This document shows positions 37,326 through 47,618 of a stretch of 64,000 nt of DNA, piece by piece. The translations under genes were made by a program, and so were the position numbers. This stretch comes from a bacterium 1XD42-54 (GTDB lineage Bacteria > Bacillota > Clostridia > Lachnospirales > Lachnospiraceae), in NCBI GenBank assembly GCA_003612585.1, contig RAZH01000001.1:1-64000 (forward strand), given 5' to 3'. Each line of letters starts with the position of its first letter. Positions within the stretch are counted from its first letter, which is position 1. The notes below the pieces were generated by a model. It saw nothing but the letters and a program-made list of their open reading frames with translations, did not search any database and was not told where the DNA came from.

Positions 37326-37924
37326 AAGATTCTCCTTCCTTGTTGTTATACTACTACGTTGAAAAATAAATAATTGCCATATTAAACTGATGCCGCTTTA
37401 TCCTCACTACTTTCATCCATTTTATATTTCCAGCGATTTAAAACGTCTCTTTGGCATGCTGTCCAGAAAGTGGCGTGTTTCTTTGGAAGTATGTGTGGAT
37501 TGATGATCCGGGATAATTCTGATCAAATCCTGTGGTGGATATCAATCTTTGTTTCGCTTGTTTGCTATAAGTAAATATTTTACTCATCACTTCCTTCCCA
37601 GTTGTCAGATGTTGCGGCAGCTGCCTACATGGGCCCATTATTGTAGCGCAGCAACCGAGCAACTGATAATAAAGTTACTCGTACCTGTGCGTCTTCTTTC
37701 TCTTTTATAAAAGAAATTAAGATTTAGGATAGTAGTCATTATAACACCTAAATATCTAGACAAATTTATTATTAACTGTAAAATTTTGTTAACTAGATGC
37801 TCATAGGAAAAATGACAGAAAATTTTTACAGTAAAAATATACTATCTTACAAAAATTTCCATATTCATCTGATCTTCACGCTTCTTCTATCCTCGATCAT
37901 GCTGTAAGCTATTTTGATATTATT
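37326..37924. other. 600-base region upstream of the GH43-like gene
   Basis: No convincing gene. A minus-strand 49-codon frame starting at 37587 (MSKIFTYSKQAKQRLISTTG) has a GGAAGG site before it but no family I recognise and may be a gene remnant. The rest is AT-rich, with weak inverted repeats such as TCTAGACAAA...TTTTGTTAACTAGA (about 37757-37800). No clear consensus promoter for the GH43-like gene was found, although its control sequences should be here. Confidence 0.4.
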
Positions 37925-37971
37925 AAAACAGGGCAGGGGCGTGATCTTACTCACTGCCCCTGCCCTGTTTT
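37925..37971 (-). terminator. Terminator of the sugar transporter operon
   Basis: AAAACAGGGCAGGGGC (37925-37940) pairs with GCCCCTGCCCTGTTTT (37956-37971), a 16-bp perfect stem, about 100 bases after the mmsB stop. The A/T arms make it active on both strands. Confidence 0.93.
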
Positions 37972-38071
37972 TCAGTTTCCATGCTCTTCAATTATTCAGA
38001 TATTTCCCAATTTTTGAGTTTTTGTTTGGAACCACTTTTATAAGCCCATCCTCAAAATTATTTCTTGAGGA

Positions 38072-39247
38072 CTATGAATTTTTCTTCTTTGATACTACGT
38101 CAAAAATAACCGCAGCCAGAAGAACCAGTCCCTTTACAACCTTCTGCATATTCTGGTCGGTACCCATAATCGACATACCCTGGTTGATAATGCCCATTAG
38201 CACGGCACCCACAATAACTCCAGGGACAGTACCGATACCACCATATGCGGAAGCTCCGCCGATGAAACAGGAGCCGATTGCATCCATTTCATAGTTCTGT
38301 CCGTAAGTCGGCTGGGCAGACGTCATACGTGCGATTGTCAGCATACCGGCAAGCGCAGCCAGAAGCCCCATATTCGTATACGCAATGAAGTATACTTTGT
38401 CCGTATTGATACCGGAAAGTTTTGTCGCCTTCTCATTGCCACCCACGGCATAGAAATATCTTCCGATTGTGGTTTTGCTTGTGATATAACCGTAAATCAG
38501 AACAACAATCAATACCCATACCAGAGAGGTCGGGATTCCCTTATGCTGTGCCAACTTGTAAGATACAGCAAGAATCACGGCGCAGATCACAACCATTTTT
38601 CCGTACATTGCGCCTACGTTTCCTGTATCGTAACCTCTTTTCACGCGGTTCACATGGCCGCGCACGGTAACAAATATGTAAATTATACATCCAAGAATAC
38701 CCGATACAAGCGCTACACGGTTCAGCCCTTCTCCGTTGCCAAGGAAATCCGGTACATAACAGTTTGCGCCTCCGCCAAACAGCCGGACAAACATCTCTGA
38801 CTTAATCGGAAGCGTCTTTCCTCCGAGCACCACATTCGAAAGTCCGCGGAATACAAGCATGCCGGACAGTGTTGTGATGAAAGGAGGAATACGCAGAAAT
38901 GCAATCCAGAATGCCTGCCATGCACCGATAACAGCGCCCAGCAGCAGCATTAAAATGACTGCGATGCCCACCGGCAATTTCATGTTTTCCATCATAACGC
39001 CGCCTACTGCTCCTACGAAACACACAACAGAACCAACAGAAAGGTCAATATTACCTCCCGTCAGAATACATAACAGCATTCCGGTTGCAAGCACAAACAC
39101 ATATGCATTCTGTGAGATCAGATTGGTGATATTTTGTGCCAGTAAAATTTTTCCTTGAGTACCCCAGGTAAAAAACAGCATCACAAGCACCAGTACGATA
39201 ATCATTGTATACTTTTGAATCCCTACTTTTAATTTCGCCTTATCCAT
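38072..39247 (-). CDS. mmsB: Monosaccharide ABC transporter permease (MmsB/GguB type)
   Basis: A 391-residue inner-membrane permease of the ribose/xylose/galactose class, forming the sugar channel with MmsA. About ten hydrophobic helices run from residue 12 on; the segments GGNIDLSVGSVVCFVGA and EMDAIGSCFIGGASAYGGIGTVPG are the family's conserved coupling region, and the C-terminus ends KGLVLLAAVIFDVVSKKK. Length matches the multiple-monosaccharide subgroup, longer than RbsC. It follows mmsA by 3 bases. Confidence 0.92.
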   Translation of the reverse strand: MDKAKLKVGIQKYTMIIVLVLVMLFFTWGTQGKILLAQNITNLISQNAYVFVLATGMLLCILTGGNIDLSVGSVVCFVGAVGGVMMENMKLPVGIAVILMLLLGAVIGAWQAFWIAFLRIPPFITTLSGMLVFRGLSNVVLGGKTLPIKSEMFVRLFGGGANCYVPDFLGNGEGLNRVALVSGILGCIIYIFVTVRGHVNRVKRGYDTGNVGAMYGKMVVICAVILAVSYKLAQHKGIPTSLVWVLIVVLIYGYITSKTTIGRYFYAVGGNEKATKLSGINTDKVYFIAYTNMGLLAALAGMLTIARMTSAQPTYGQNYEMDAIGSCFIGGASAYGGIGTVPGVIVGAVLMGIINQGMSIMGTDQNMQKVVKGLVLLAAVIFDVVSKKKNS

Positions 39248-39250
39248 CGC

Positions 39251-40792
39251 TTACTCTCCTTTACTACTTGACTTCAGAATACAGGACATAATCTTTTCCT
39301 GGGTAGCCTCTTCCCGTTTCAGCTCGCCGGCAATCCTTCCTTCATTCATAACATAAATCCGGTCAGACATACCGAGAATCTCCGGAAGTTCCGAAGAAAT
39401 CATAATTACAGATTTTCCTGCTGCTACCAGATCATTGATAATACAGTAGATTTCATACTTTGCCCCTACATCAATACCGCGGGTCGGTTCATCCAGAATC
39501 AGGACATCCGGATCGGCAAACATCCATTTTGCCAACAGCACCTTCTGCTGGTTGCCACCGCTTAAATTACCAACGTTCTGTTCTACCGTCGGACACTTTG
39601 TTTTTAACTTTTCTTTGTATTCCACTGCCACAGCATATTCTTTATCCTTATCGATCACAGAATGGCTGCTGATTGCCTCCAGATTCGCAAGTGTCGTATT
39701 CACCTTGATCGGATTACCCAAAATCAATCCGTCGCCTTTCCGGTCCTCTGTCACATATGCAAGCTTATGTCTGATTGCATCTTTCGCATTTTTCAGATGC
39801 ACCTCTTTGCCATTTAAAAGAAGCGTTCCGCTGATATTCGTTCCGTAGCTCCTTCCGAATACGCTCTTTGCAAGCTCCGTGCGCCCCGCGCCCATCAGAC
39901 CGGATATGCCGACCACTTCACCTTTATGTACCTTGATTGATACATGATCCACAACCTTACGTTCCGTATAAAGCGGATGGTACACAGTCCAGTTCTTCAC
40001 TTCCATGTTGACATCACCAATTTTGCTGTCTTTGCGTTTCGGAAAACGGTCGGCGATCTCACGACCAACCATTCCCTTGATGATGCGGTCTTCAGACAAA
40101 TCATCCACTCCCTTAACCAGCGTCTCAATGGTGGAACCGTCACGGATTACCGTGATCTTGTCCGCTACATAGGAGACTTCGTTCAGCTTATGTGTGATGA
40201 TAATACAGGTCATTCCTTCTTTTTTGAAACTCAGCAGCAGGTCAAGCAGCGCTCTGGAATCCGACTCATTCAAAGATGAGGTCGGCTCATCCAGAATCAG
40301 CAGCTTTGCATTTTTGGCCAGTGCTTTCGCAATCTCTACCAGCTGCTGCTTTCCGACGCCAATATCCTTGACCAGCGTCCTTGCAGATTCTGACAGGCCA
40401 ACCTGCTTCATATATTTTTCTGCCATACCATAAGTCTCATCCCAATTGATGGCAGCCTTTTTTCCACGTTCGTTACCCAAAAACATATTTTCACCGATCG
40501 ACATATACGGAATCAGTGCCAGCTCCTGGTGAATAATAACAATTCCCTTTTCCTCACTGTTTTTGATGTCATGAAATTTACATACTTCCCCATCGTACAC
40601 GATATCACCTTCGTACGTACCATATCCGTACACGCCGGAAAGTACATTCATCAGAGTGGACTTTCCTGCACCGTTCTCGCCGACCAGTGCATGAATTTCT
40701 CCCTCTTCCACCTTCAGATTTACATTGTCAAGCGCTTTCACACCAGGGAATGTTTTGGTAATATTTTTCATTTCCAACAGTATCTTTGCCAA
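39251..40792 (-). CDS. mmsA: Monosaccharide ABC transporter ATP-binding protein (MmsA/GguA type)
   Basis: A 513-residue tandem ATPase. Half one has Walker [10 protein letters not shown] and signature [14 protein letters not shown] with [11 protein letters not shown]. Half two has the degenerate GLMGAGRTE typical of this class and [15 protein letters not shown] with [11 protein letters not shown]. The start is TTG at 40792 ([21 protein letters not shown]) because GGAGGGAG precedes it; the frame is open to 40933, but that extension would cover the hairpins after the binding-protein gene. It couples to MmsB and is transcribed with chvE. Confidence 0.92.
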   Translation of the reverse strand: MAKILLEMKNITKTFPGVKALDNVNLKVEEGEIHALVGENGAGKSTLMNVLSGVYGYGTYEGDIVYDGEVCKFHDIKNSEEKGIVIIHQELALIPYMSIGENMFLGNERGKKAAINWDETYGMAEKYMKQVGLSESARTLVKDIGVGKQQLVEIAKALAKNAKLLILDEPTSSLNESDSRALLDLLLSFKKEGMTCIIITHKLNEVSYVADKITVIRDGSTIETLVKGVDDLSEDRIIKGMVGREIADRFPKRKDSKIGDVNMEVKNWTVYHPLYTERKVVDHVSIKVHKGEVVGISGLMGAGRTELAKSVFGRSYGTNISGTLLLNGKEVHLKNAKDAIRHKLAYVTEDRKGDGLILGNPIKVNTTLANLEAISSHSVIDKDKEYAVAVEYKEKLKTKCPTVEQNVGNLSGGNQQKVLLAKWMFADPDVLILDEPTRGIDVGAKYEIYCIINDLVAAGKSVIMISSELPEILGMSDRIYVMNEGRIAGELKREEATQEKIMSCILKSSSKGE

Positions 40793-40822
40793 AATTGCTC
40801 CCTCCAGACCTAGATAAAATAA

Positions 40823-40870
40823 ACATGTGGCACCCCACATGTACAACAGGCGGGCGACATGCCCGCCTGT
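40823..40870 (-). terminator. Two hairpins between chvE and mmsA
   Basis: ACATGTGG/CCACATGT (40823-40842) and ACAGGCGGGC/GCCCGCCTGT (40846-40870), without a T run. Paired stems here usually protect or partly terminate the binding-protein mRNA so that it is made in excess over the membrane parts. Confidence 0.7.
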
Positions 40871-40895
40871 ATCATTTTGTTTTACAGTATCCGTC

Positions 40896-41954
40896 TTACT
40901 GAATCTGATCCTCTGTGTAATATCCGGAATCAATCAGCATCTCTTTGTAATTTTCAGCGGTAACCGGTGTCGGATCGCAATTGTATGACGGAATAACGCC
41001 TGTTCCGTTGTCATAGGATTCTGTATCGTTAACAGGAACCTCGTTGCCCTGCATAACAGCGTCAACCATCTCAACAACCTTAGCTGCCAGAGCACGTGTA
41101 TCCTTGAATACAGACATTGCCTGTGTTCCGTCTACGATGTGCGGAACGTTTGCAATATCACAGTCCTGACCGGTAATGATCGGATATTCGCCTGTGTAGT
41201 TTGCTGCCAGAGCATTGATAACACCAAGAGCCGTAGAGTCGTTGGATGCAAGAACTGCATCAAGGTTTGTGCCATCTGCATAGTTAGAAGAAAGGATATT
41301 CTCAAATCTTGCCTGTGCTGCATCCGTTGCCCAGTTTACTGTAGCTACTTCGTCTTTTGTCATCTGGCCTGACGGAACAACAAGCTTGCCCGCATCGATG
41401 TACGGCTGAAGAACATCCATAGCACCACCAAAGAAGAAGTTCACGTTATTGTCACCCGGGTCACCTGTAATCAGCTCAAGGTTGAACGGTCCGTCCTGAT
41501 TCTCAAGATCAAGTGTATCTACGATGAACTGGCCCTGTGTTTTACCAATCATATAGTTGTCGAATGTTGCATAGTAGGAAACAGCGTCTGTGTTCATGAT
41601 CAGACGGTCATAAGCGATAACCGGAATGCCCGCTTCTTTTGCCTGAGCAAGAACAGTTCCAAGAGAGTCGCCTTCGATCGAAGCGATTACCAGAAGCTGA
41701 TCGCCGTTTGCAATCATGTTCTCAACCTGAGAAACCTGCGTCTGTACATCATTTCCGGCATACTGAAGATCTACGGTATATCCCTTTTCCTCCAGCTGAG
41801 CTTTCATGTTCTCGCCGTCCTGGTTCCATCTCTGAAGGTCCTGCGTCGGCATTGCTACACCGATTACACTTTTTTCCTCAGCGCTTGCAACTGTTCCGAA
41901 TGCTGCTACGGAAAGTGCCGCTACAGCTGTCATCATAACAATTTTCTTGTTCAT
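40896..41954 (-). CDS. chvE: Monosaccharide-binding protein (ChvE type)
   Basis: A 352-residue periplasmic-binding-fold protein with a signal peptide (1-25, cleavage after ASA) and no lipobox Cys. Family segments: [62 protein letters not shown] and [24 protein letters not shown]. ChvE-type proteins bind several aldoses. How the mature protein stays at a Gram-positive surface is unclear. It is first in the chvE-mmsA-mmsB operon. The ATG at 41954 follows AAAGGAGGA. Confidence 0.9.
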   Translation of the reverse strand: MNKKIVMMTAVAALSVAAFGTVASAEEKSVIGVAMPTQDLQRWNQDGENMKAQLEEKGYTVDLQYAGNDVQTQVSQVENMIANGDQLLVIASIEGDSLGTVLAQAKEAGIPVIAYDRLIMNTDAVSYYATFDNYMIGKTQGQFIVDTLDLENQDGPFNLELITGDPGDNNVNFFFGGAMDVLQPYIDAGKLVVPSGQMTKDEVATVNWATDAAQARFENILSSNYADGTNLDAVLASNDSTALGVINALAANYTGEYPIITGQDCDIANVPHIVDGTQAMSVFKDTRALAAKVVEMVDAVMQGNEVPVNDTESYDNGTGVIPSYNCDPTPVTAENYKEMLIDSGYYTEDQIQ

Positions 41955-42056
41955 AATTGAATTCCTCCTTTTTTTGTTTTCACTTTTTAAGTTATTTTTA
42001 GTTTACTACAAACAAATCTGGACATGTTTGCAATCAGCTTCATATTTTTAGCGCAT

Positions 42057-42090
42057 AAAAAAAATTCCTGTAAAATACAGGAAATTTTTG
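42057..42090 (-). terminator. Terminator after the lipoprotein sugar-binding gene
   Basis: TTCCTGTA (42065-42072) pairs with TACAGGAA (42076-42083), three-base loop, extended by AAA/TTT pairs. Eight T follow on the minus strand. It separates the sensory operon from chvE. Confidence 0.88.
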
Positions 42091-42125
42091 CGACAAGATT
42101 GTCCAGCTGTATTCCAAAACAAACT

Positions 42126-43346
42126 CTATTTCTTTTCTGATTCCCGTTCTACATTCAGATAAACATCTTCCTGCGTATGGAAATCACTTTTAATAATCAT
42201 CTCGTCTATATTTTCTTTTGTCACGGCAATCGGTTCCAGACTATAGTACGGCACATTGCCCTCCTTCTGTAAGCCGTCGTCCCTGTCCTGTCCATACGGA
42301 CTGCTTTCCTCTGCGTTCGCCTGTCTTTTCATGATTTCCAGAGCGCTTCCCCGGTCGCTGATCTTGTTGAGTGTCCTCAATTCTTTTTCCCGCTCCAGCG
42401 CGATCTCCGGAACCTCTGACCGGTCGATGCGGCCTTCCTCCATCATTTTTTCATACCCGAGCGCACAGGCAAATTCCGCTGCTTTCTGAGCAAGCTTCTC
42501 CATCGGCTTGTAGACTGTCATTGTCTGTGTGCCTTCCACAATACGCTGACAGGCCGCCAGGTCTGCATCCTGCCCCACCAGCACGACTTTTCCGGCCAGG
42601 CGATTCTCCGCCAGCGCCCGGAAAGCTTGGCCGGCCAGATCATCATTGCCGCACATCACGCCGACCAGATTGCGCGGACTCTTGCCAAGGCCTTTCTCGA
42701 CTGCGTCAAAAGCCAGCTCTGCCAGCCAGTTCTCACAGTAAGCCGAATAAATAATGTTCAGACCGCTGTCATTAATCACATCGCAAAAGCCCTTCTGTAA
42801 CATCCATACATTATAATCAGCCGGCGAGCCATAGATTGCAAAGATGTTGCCGCCCTCCGGAAGCGCCTCAACCATGGCCTCTCCCATCAGTGTGCCCACC
42901 TTCTCGTTATCAAAAGAAATATACAGATCCGTATTGGCATTCATCACCAGCCGGTCATAAGAAACCACTCGAATGCCCTGCGCTTTTGCCTCTGAAATCA
43001 CACTGCTGAGTCCTCCACCATCTGCTGCAATCACAACGATCACATCAACCTTTTTCTTAATAAAATAACGAATCTGTGAAATCTGTTCCTGCAGATCGCC
43101 ATTGGCCACCTGCACATTCACCGCAGCCCCGAGATTTTTGGCTGTCAGTTCGAACAGATCCCGGTCCCGAAGCCAGCGCTCAATCACAAAGGAGTCAAAG
43201 CTCATCCCCACCTGAAGCCCTTCCTCCTGATACTGTTTTGTTTCCTCTTCATGCTCTCCCGACAGTGCGCAGCCTCCCAGCATACTGCTGGCAAGCAAAA
43301 CACAGGCAAAGAAAGCGGCCCTTTTTCCTTTTTTTCTTTCAGCCAT
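42126..43346 (-). CDS. Sugar-binding lipoprotein of the sensory operon (XylF/ChvE-like)
   Basis: A 406-residue binding protein with a lipoprotein signal (lipobox LGGC, Cys at about 26). The fold matches ChvE/XylF (AKAQGIRVVSYDRLVMNANTDLYISFDNEKVGTLMG; GQDADLAACQRIVEGTQTMTVYKP). Its C-terminal part (about 310-406) is longer and more charged than in ChvE. The ATG shares one base with the stop codon of the response regulator (TAATG), so it is made with the signalling proteins rather than the transporter. It may be a second sensor input or a capture protein for the importer. Confidence 0.88.
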   Translation of the reverse strand: MAERKKGKRAAFFACVLLASSMLGGCALSGEHEEETKQYQEEGLQVGMSFDSFVIERWLRDRDLFELTAKNLGAAVNVQVANGDLQEQISQIRYFIKKKVDVIVVIAADGGGLSSVISEAKAQGIRVVSYDRLVMNANTDLYISFDNEKVGTLMGEAMVEALPEGGNIFAIYGSPADYNVWMLQKGFCDVINDSGLNIIYSAYCENWLAELAFDAVEKGLGKSPRNLVGVMCGNDDLAGQAFRALAENRLAGKVVLVGQDADLAACQRIVEGTQTMTVYKPMEKLAQKAAEFACALGYEKMMEEGRIDRSEVPEIALEREKELRTLNKISDRGSALEIMKRQANAEESSPYGQDRDDGLQKEGNVPYYSLEPIAVTKENIDEMIIKSDFHTQEDVYLNVERESEKK

Positions 43347-44941
43347 TACAAACTCTCCCGGTATTCACTCGGTGTCACCCTCTCCTGTTTCTTAAAAATA
43401 CGGCTAAAGTAATTGGGATCACTGTAGCCGGACATCACACAGATTTCCTTAATACTGAGCAGTGGGTTTTTCAACAGCTCCTTTGCATGCCGTATTCTGA
43501 TTTTCGTCAGATATTCGATAAAATTTTCTCCGGTCTCTTCTTTAAACAATTTACTGAAATAATACGGGCTGATATTCACATTTCTCGATACTTCATCCAG
43601 TGTCAGCTCTTTTGAAAAATTCTGGTTGATATACAGCTTTGCCTTTGAGACGATACTTTCCGACTGCTTTTCCTGCTTCGTTGCAACCTTTTTGCATACA
43701 TCTTCCAGTTTTTGCAAAAACCAGGCGCGAAGCGCCGTATAACCAGCGCATTCCAGCACCATCTTCATGTAATCTTTTCGGGAGTGAAATCCGTACGGTT
43801 CAATTCCGCCATTCAAAGATGCTTCCCGCTCCGCGCAAATGACAAATTCCAGCACTTTCAGCTGAATACCTTCTCTGTAATCATAATAGTTACGAATCAT
43901 CCAGTCGAAAAGTTCATTGGCTGTCTGCCGCATGCCATTCCGGTCGCCTCTTGTAACCTGCTGAAAAAGTCTTCGTTCCATGTCTTTCGGATAATCATCC
44001 GTATATTCTCCTTGCAGAGTCAGGTCATCTACATGCGCCACACTGCTGTTGCTCTGGCTCAGCGCCCGATACGCTTCTAAATAGGAAAGTTTCAACTCTT
44101 CCATTCGGTAGGTTTTCCCGATTCCTGCACGGAATTTTGCTTCAAAACGGCGGCTCAGTTTCCTGGTCAGATGTCTCGCCTGCTCAATCATCTCAATTCG
44201 TTTCCGATACTCCTGTGTGCTCTCATCACACGGAACAACAAGAACGATCCGGTTGGTCATGATCGGTCCGGCGATACATGGAAAAAATTCCTTGCAGATC
44301 GAACGGCATTCCGCATAATGGGACTGCATGTGTGCGCTCATTCCGACCGGAGTTGTCAGAACATCGTTTTCTCCAGAAATGCCAAACTGAATCAGAACAA
44401 CATACGCATACTCCTGACGGATATCGAGGAGTATTTTATAGTAACTGATATCACTGGCACCCTGTTCCTGCAAAATCATATTATTAACCAGACCATTTTC
44501 AACAATCGGTATGACGGTTTCGAGCTGTTCCTGTATTCTGAGGTTATCACTGCGCTTCTGGCGCTCCTCTGAAATCTGTTTCATCACATGTTCCAGAGCT
44601 TCCACCACAACACTCTTTTTCACCGGCTTGGTCAGATATTCGATTACCCCAAGATTAATGGCTTCTTTCGCATAGTCGAATTTGTCATATGCCGTGATAA
44701 TAATGAACTTTGTCGAAATATGAAACTTTCTTATTTCTTTAATAGCCTGTATCCCATTGATTCCAGGCATCTGAATATCCATGAACGCAATATCCGGGCG
44801 AAAGCTCTCTGCCAGCTCCACCACCGCGCGCCCTGTTTTTGCAAATGCCAGTTCACACTGATTTCCAAAATTGCTTATAATAATACTCTTCAGGGCTTCC
44901 AGCATAATTCCTTCATCATCTGCAATCAAAATTCTGTACAT
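43346..44941 (-). CDS. AraC-type response regulator (YesN family)
   Basis: A 531-residue regulator: receiver domain (ADDE at 7-10, phosphorylation site Asp55 in FMDIQMPG, Lys near 105 in LTKPVKK), a long middle domain of unassigned fold (about 130-420) and a C-terminal AraC DNA-binding domain (about 430-530, two HTHs: LTLDEVSRNVNISPYYFSKLF and LSIKEICVMSGYSDPNYFSRIF). The start is ATG 44941 with a GAGGTGTG site; the open frame to 44998 overlaps the kinase gene. It most likely activates the chvE-mmsA-mmsB operon downstream. Confidence 0.93.
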   Translation of the reverse strand: MYRILIADDEGIMLEALKSIIISNFGNQCELAFAKTGRAVVELAESFRPDIAFMDIQMPGINGIQAIKEIRKFHISTKFIIITAYDKFDYAKEAINLGVIEYLTKPVKKSVVVEALEHVMKQISEERQKRSDNLRIQEQLETVIPIVENGLVNNMILQEQGASDISYYKILLDIRQEYAYVVLIQFGISGENDVLTTPVGMSAHMQSHYAECRSICKEFFPCIAGPIMTNRIVLVVPCDESTQEYRKRIEMIEQARHLTRKLSRRFEAKFRAGIGKTYRMEELKLSYLEAYRALSQSNSSVAHVDDLTLQGEYTDDYPKDMERRLFQQVTRGDRNGMRQTANELFDWMIRNYYDYREGIQLKVLEFVICAEREASLNGGIEPYGFHSRKDYMKMVLECAGYTALRAWFLQKLEDVCKKVATKQEKQSESIVSKAKLYINQNFSKELTLDEVSRNVNISPYYFSKLFKEETGENFIEYLTKIRIRHAKELLKNPLLSIKEICVMSGYSDPNYFSRIFKKQERVTPSEYRESL

Positions 44942-44958
44942 CTCACACCTCATACCTG

Positions 44959-46521
44959 TCACGGTAAAACTCCGTCCTGCCCCTGCATCTTTTCCCACTC
45001 CTGCGCTTCCTTTGCCTGCTGCTGCATGACCAGAGCCTTCTCCGGAATCATGATCCGTATCTCGGTTCCTTTTCCGATTCCCTCGCTGTAAATCTGCAGC
45101 AGGCCTTTTATGCCAAAAAACAGTTCCAGACGGTTTATTACATTATCCATTCCGATTCCGGTAGAATCCTTCTGTTCCTCATTTTCATGCACTCTTCCCT
45201 CCAGAACCTCCCGGATTCGTTCCTGCGTCATTCCCTGCCCGTTGTCCTTCACACTGATTACCAGTCCTTCCGATATATGCCGGACAATAAGCTGGATATG
45301 CCCGGCCCATTCCACATCGCGGATTCCATGATTCACCGCATTTTCCACAATCGGCTGCAGGATCATACTCGGAAGCTGTACTTCGTCCACACCCGGGGCA
45401 ATTTCCTTTTCGTACCCGATCTCGCCTGCAAACCGGACATTCAATATATAGACATAATTGTCTACTGACTTAAGCTCATCCAGCAGGGTTGCCGTCTTTT
45501 CCGCTTTGCGTACATTACAACGAAAGAAATCAGCCATTTTTACAAGAAAAATACTTGTTTTTTCCGCATCCTCCAGCATTGCAAGCTGAGCACCCGCGTT
45601 CAGCGAATTAAACAGAAAATGAGGGTTAATCTGAGCCTGTAGGTATTTCAGCTGCGCATCCTTCAGATAGGTTTCCATACGGAACTCCCGTTTTTTCAGT
45701 TCTTGCTCTTTTTCCATGCTGTCCCGCAGTTTTGCAAGATATTCCCGAAGACTGTCAATCATCTTGGAAAACGCCCGCGTTACGACCCCCAGTTCATCGC
45801 CGCTGTCATAATCCGGCAGAGTAATATCGAAGTTTCCACGTGCAACCTCGTTTGCCGATACAGCCAGCATGCGAAGCGGTTCCGTGATGGTACGCAGTAA
45901 CAAAATCAGAATCAAAATGTTGATAACAGCCACTATAACCACGATCCCTGAGCTTAAAACTTCCGTATAGCCAAGCGATTCCAGCAACATCTGGTAATTC
46001 GTCGAATTTCTCTGGAACTGCATACTGTTCAAATTATAAACTGCATCCTGGATATACTGATATTTTCTGGAGCCCTCGGCAAAAGCTGCTTTATAACGTT
46101 CTACATTCCGGCCGCGCTTTGCCTGAATGGTCTCCTCTGCCAGCACTAGATAGTTTTCTGACATCTTGCAGATATTCCTCTCCAGAATTTTCATTTCATT
46201 ATCCACGGTTTTGTCATTAAAGTTTGTCAGCATCTCCTGGTATGACTGCACCTTCCGATAGTAATCCTCCAGTGAATCGCTGCTCTTTGTATTCAGATAT
46301 TCCAGAATATTTCCGTGAATTTCTTCCAGACATTCAGCCAGGGCATTCAGGCTTACGTTGGTGGCATACACTTCATCCAGCGACCGCATGGAATGGTTGA
46401 CCTCGCCATAAAGGATAATATTGATAACAAACATCAGTACCGCTGTGAGCGCAAATGTCATAATCAGCTTTGTCTGGATTGAAAGCCGCCAAAACAGCCC
46501 TTGTTTTTTTCTTTTTCCCAC
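44959..46521 (-). CDS. HAMP sensor histidine kinase (YesM/LytS family)
   Basis: A 520-residue kinase: membrane helices at about 17-39 and 190-212 around an outer helical sensor of about 150 residues, a HAMP domain (about 212-265), a coiled coil, the His_kinase domain with INPHFLFNSLNAGAQ (His near 302) and an HATPase domain (NAVNHGI, DNGQGM, GIGMDNV). The start is GTG at 46521, 9 bases after AGGAG. The neighbouring anchored sugar-binding protein probably presents the bound sugar to the outer domain, as in XylFII-LytS. Confidence 0.93.
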   Translation of the reverse strand: MGKRKKQGLFWRLSIQTKLIMTFALTAVLMFVINIILYGEVNHSMRSLDEVYATNVSLNALAECLEEIHGNILEYLNTKSSDSLEDYYRKVQSYQEMLTNFNDKTVDNEMKILERNICKMSENYLVLAEETIQAKRGRNVERYKAAFAEGSRKYQYIQDAVYNLNSMQFQRNSTNYQMLLESLGYTEVLSSGIVVIVAVINILILILLLRTITEPLRMLAVSANEVARGNFDITLPDYDSGDELGVVTRAFSKMIDSLREYLAKLRDSMEKEQELKKREFRMETYLKDAQLKYLQAQINPHFLFNSLNAGAQLAMLEDAEKTSIFLVKMADFFRCNVRKAEKTATLLDELKSVDNYVYILNVRFAGEIGYEKEIAPGVDEVQLPSMILQPIVENAVNHGIRDVEWAGHIQLIVRHISEGLVISVKDNGQGMTQERIREVLEGRVHENEEQKDSTGIGMDNVINRLELFFGIKGLLQIYSEGIGKGTEIRIMIPEKALVMQQQAKEAQEWEKMQGQDGVLP

Positions 46522-46527
46522 CTGCGC

Positions 46528-47559
46528 TCACTCCTGGTCGCTCTTCTTTTTGTACTGGTCCACATTTTCACTGGTAATAATGTCCAGGCCAACACTAAAA
46601 TAATTGTTCGTGTGTCCCATACTGTAGTATTCTTCCAACGCTTCAATACTGCACTGCCCCATCTGCTCCGTATCCAGCGCAACAGCAGTCATCACCGTCC
46701 CCTTTCTCAGGGCATTCAACATCACCTCTGAACGATAGGAGCCGATTATTGCAATATCACCCACTCGATTGTAATCTACAATCGCATGGCAGGCGCATTC
46801 ACTGTACACCTCGTTCATACAAATAAAAATATCCGGACGCTCCTCGGGACGCACAAAGAGATCCCTGATCACTTCCTCCGCCTCGAACGTACTGGTTGCC
46901 TTAATTGTCTTTAACTGGATCTGTACCTGCTCCTTCAGCGCTGCCGGCAGTCCTGCCTGTATTGTAGCCTTTATTTCTTTGAAAATCAGCTCTTTTCCGC
47001 TTTCTCGGCTGTCCATAAGAATGGTTATGATTTTGGTGGAGGCATCAATATATTCCAGCGCCTGGCGGCCATACGTGGTTCCCATCTGATAGCTGTTTAC
47101 GCCCACAAAACTTTTCCGGCTGCTTGCCGTATCATCATTCAAAATCGTAACAACCGGAATGCCTGCCTCATTCGCCTTATCAATGGCCTCTGTCATTTTG
47201 AAAGTGCCATCCGGCTTTACAATAATCCCGTCCACTTTTGATGTTTTTGCAATATCCATGTAAGAAAGCGTGCTATAATCCTCAGCGCGCCAGTCACACA
47301 AGAGTTCGACATAGACATCGTGCTTTTCCGCCTCTTCTTTGGCACTTTTATAAATGTCCTGCCATAAAACGGATTCTGAATCGTCCGGAATCATCACATA
47401 ATATCGCTTGCATTCTCTGGTACTGTGCAGCTTCCTCCACTCCTTGTTTCCGACAAACCGAATATAATAACTTCCCCCTACTATTGTCAGAATAATAGCG
47501 GCGGCTAATCCGGCCAGTGCAAGGTACACTGCATATTTCTTCCGTCTACGTCTTTTCAT
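46528..47559 (-). CDS. Membrane-anchored sugar-binding sensor protein
   Basis: A 343-residue periplasmic-binding-type I protein held by an uncleaved N-terminal helix (about 11-33) after a poly-basic start (MKRRRRKKYAVYL). The binding fold is clear (YYVMIPDDSESVLWQDIYKS, KVDGIIVKPDGTFKMTEAIDKANEAGIPVVTI, FVGVNSYQMGTTYGRQALEYI). It ends 6 bases before the kinase start. Anchored binding proteins next to LytS/YesM kinases act as the input of three-component systems; the D-xylose sensor XylFII is a studied case. The sugar here is unknown. Confidence 0.85.
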   Translation of the reverse strand: MKRRRRKKYAVYLALAGLAAAIILTIVGGSYYIRFVGNKEWRKLHSTRECKRYYVMIPDDSESVLWQDIYKSAKEEAEKHDVYVELLCDWRAEDYSTLSYMDIAKTSKVDGIIVKPDGTFKMTEAIDKANEAGIPVVTILNDDTASSRKSFVGVNSYQMGTTYGRQALEYIDASTKIITILMDSRESGKELIFKEIKATIQAGLPAALKEQVQIQLKTIKATSTFEAEEVIRDLFVRPEERPDIFICMNEVYSECACHAIVDYNRVGDIAIIGSYRSEVMLNALRKGTVMTAVALDTEQMGQCSIEALEEYYSMGHTNNYFSVGLDIITSENVDQYKKKSDQE

Positions 47560-47618
47560 ACTCACTCACAGATTCTTTTTATTTTTTACTGAAAACCGAT
47601 AGGATGTTACCGTCATAG

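Noticed and set aside
37438-37662. 74-codon minus-strand frame upstream of the GH43-like gene
   Set aside because: A shorter 49-codon version has a possible ribosome site, but no family is recognisable, so it is mentioned only as a possible remnant.
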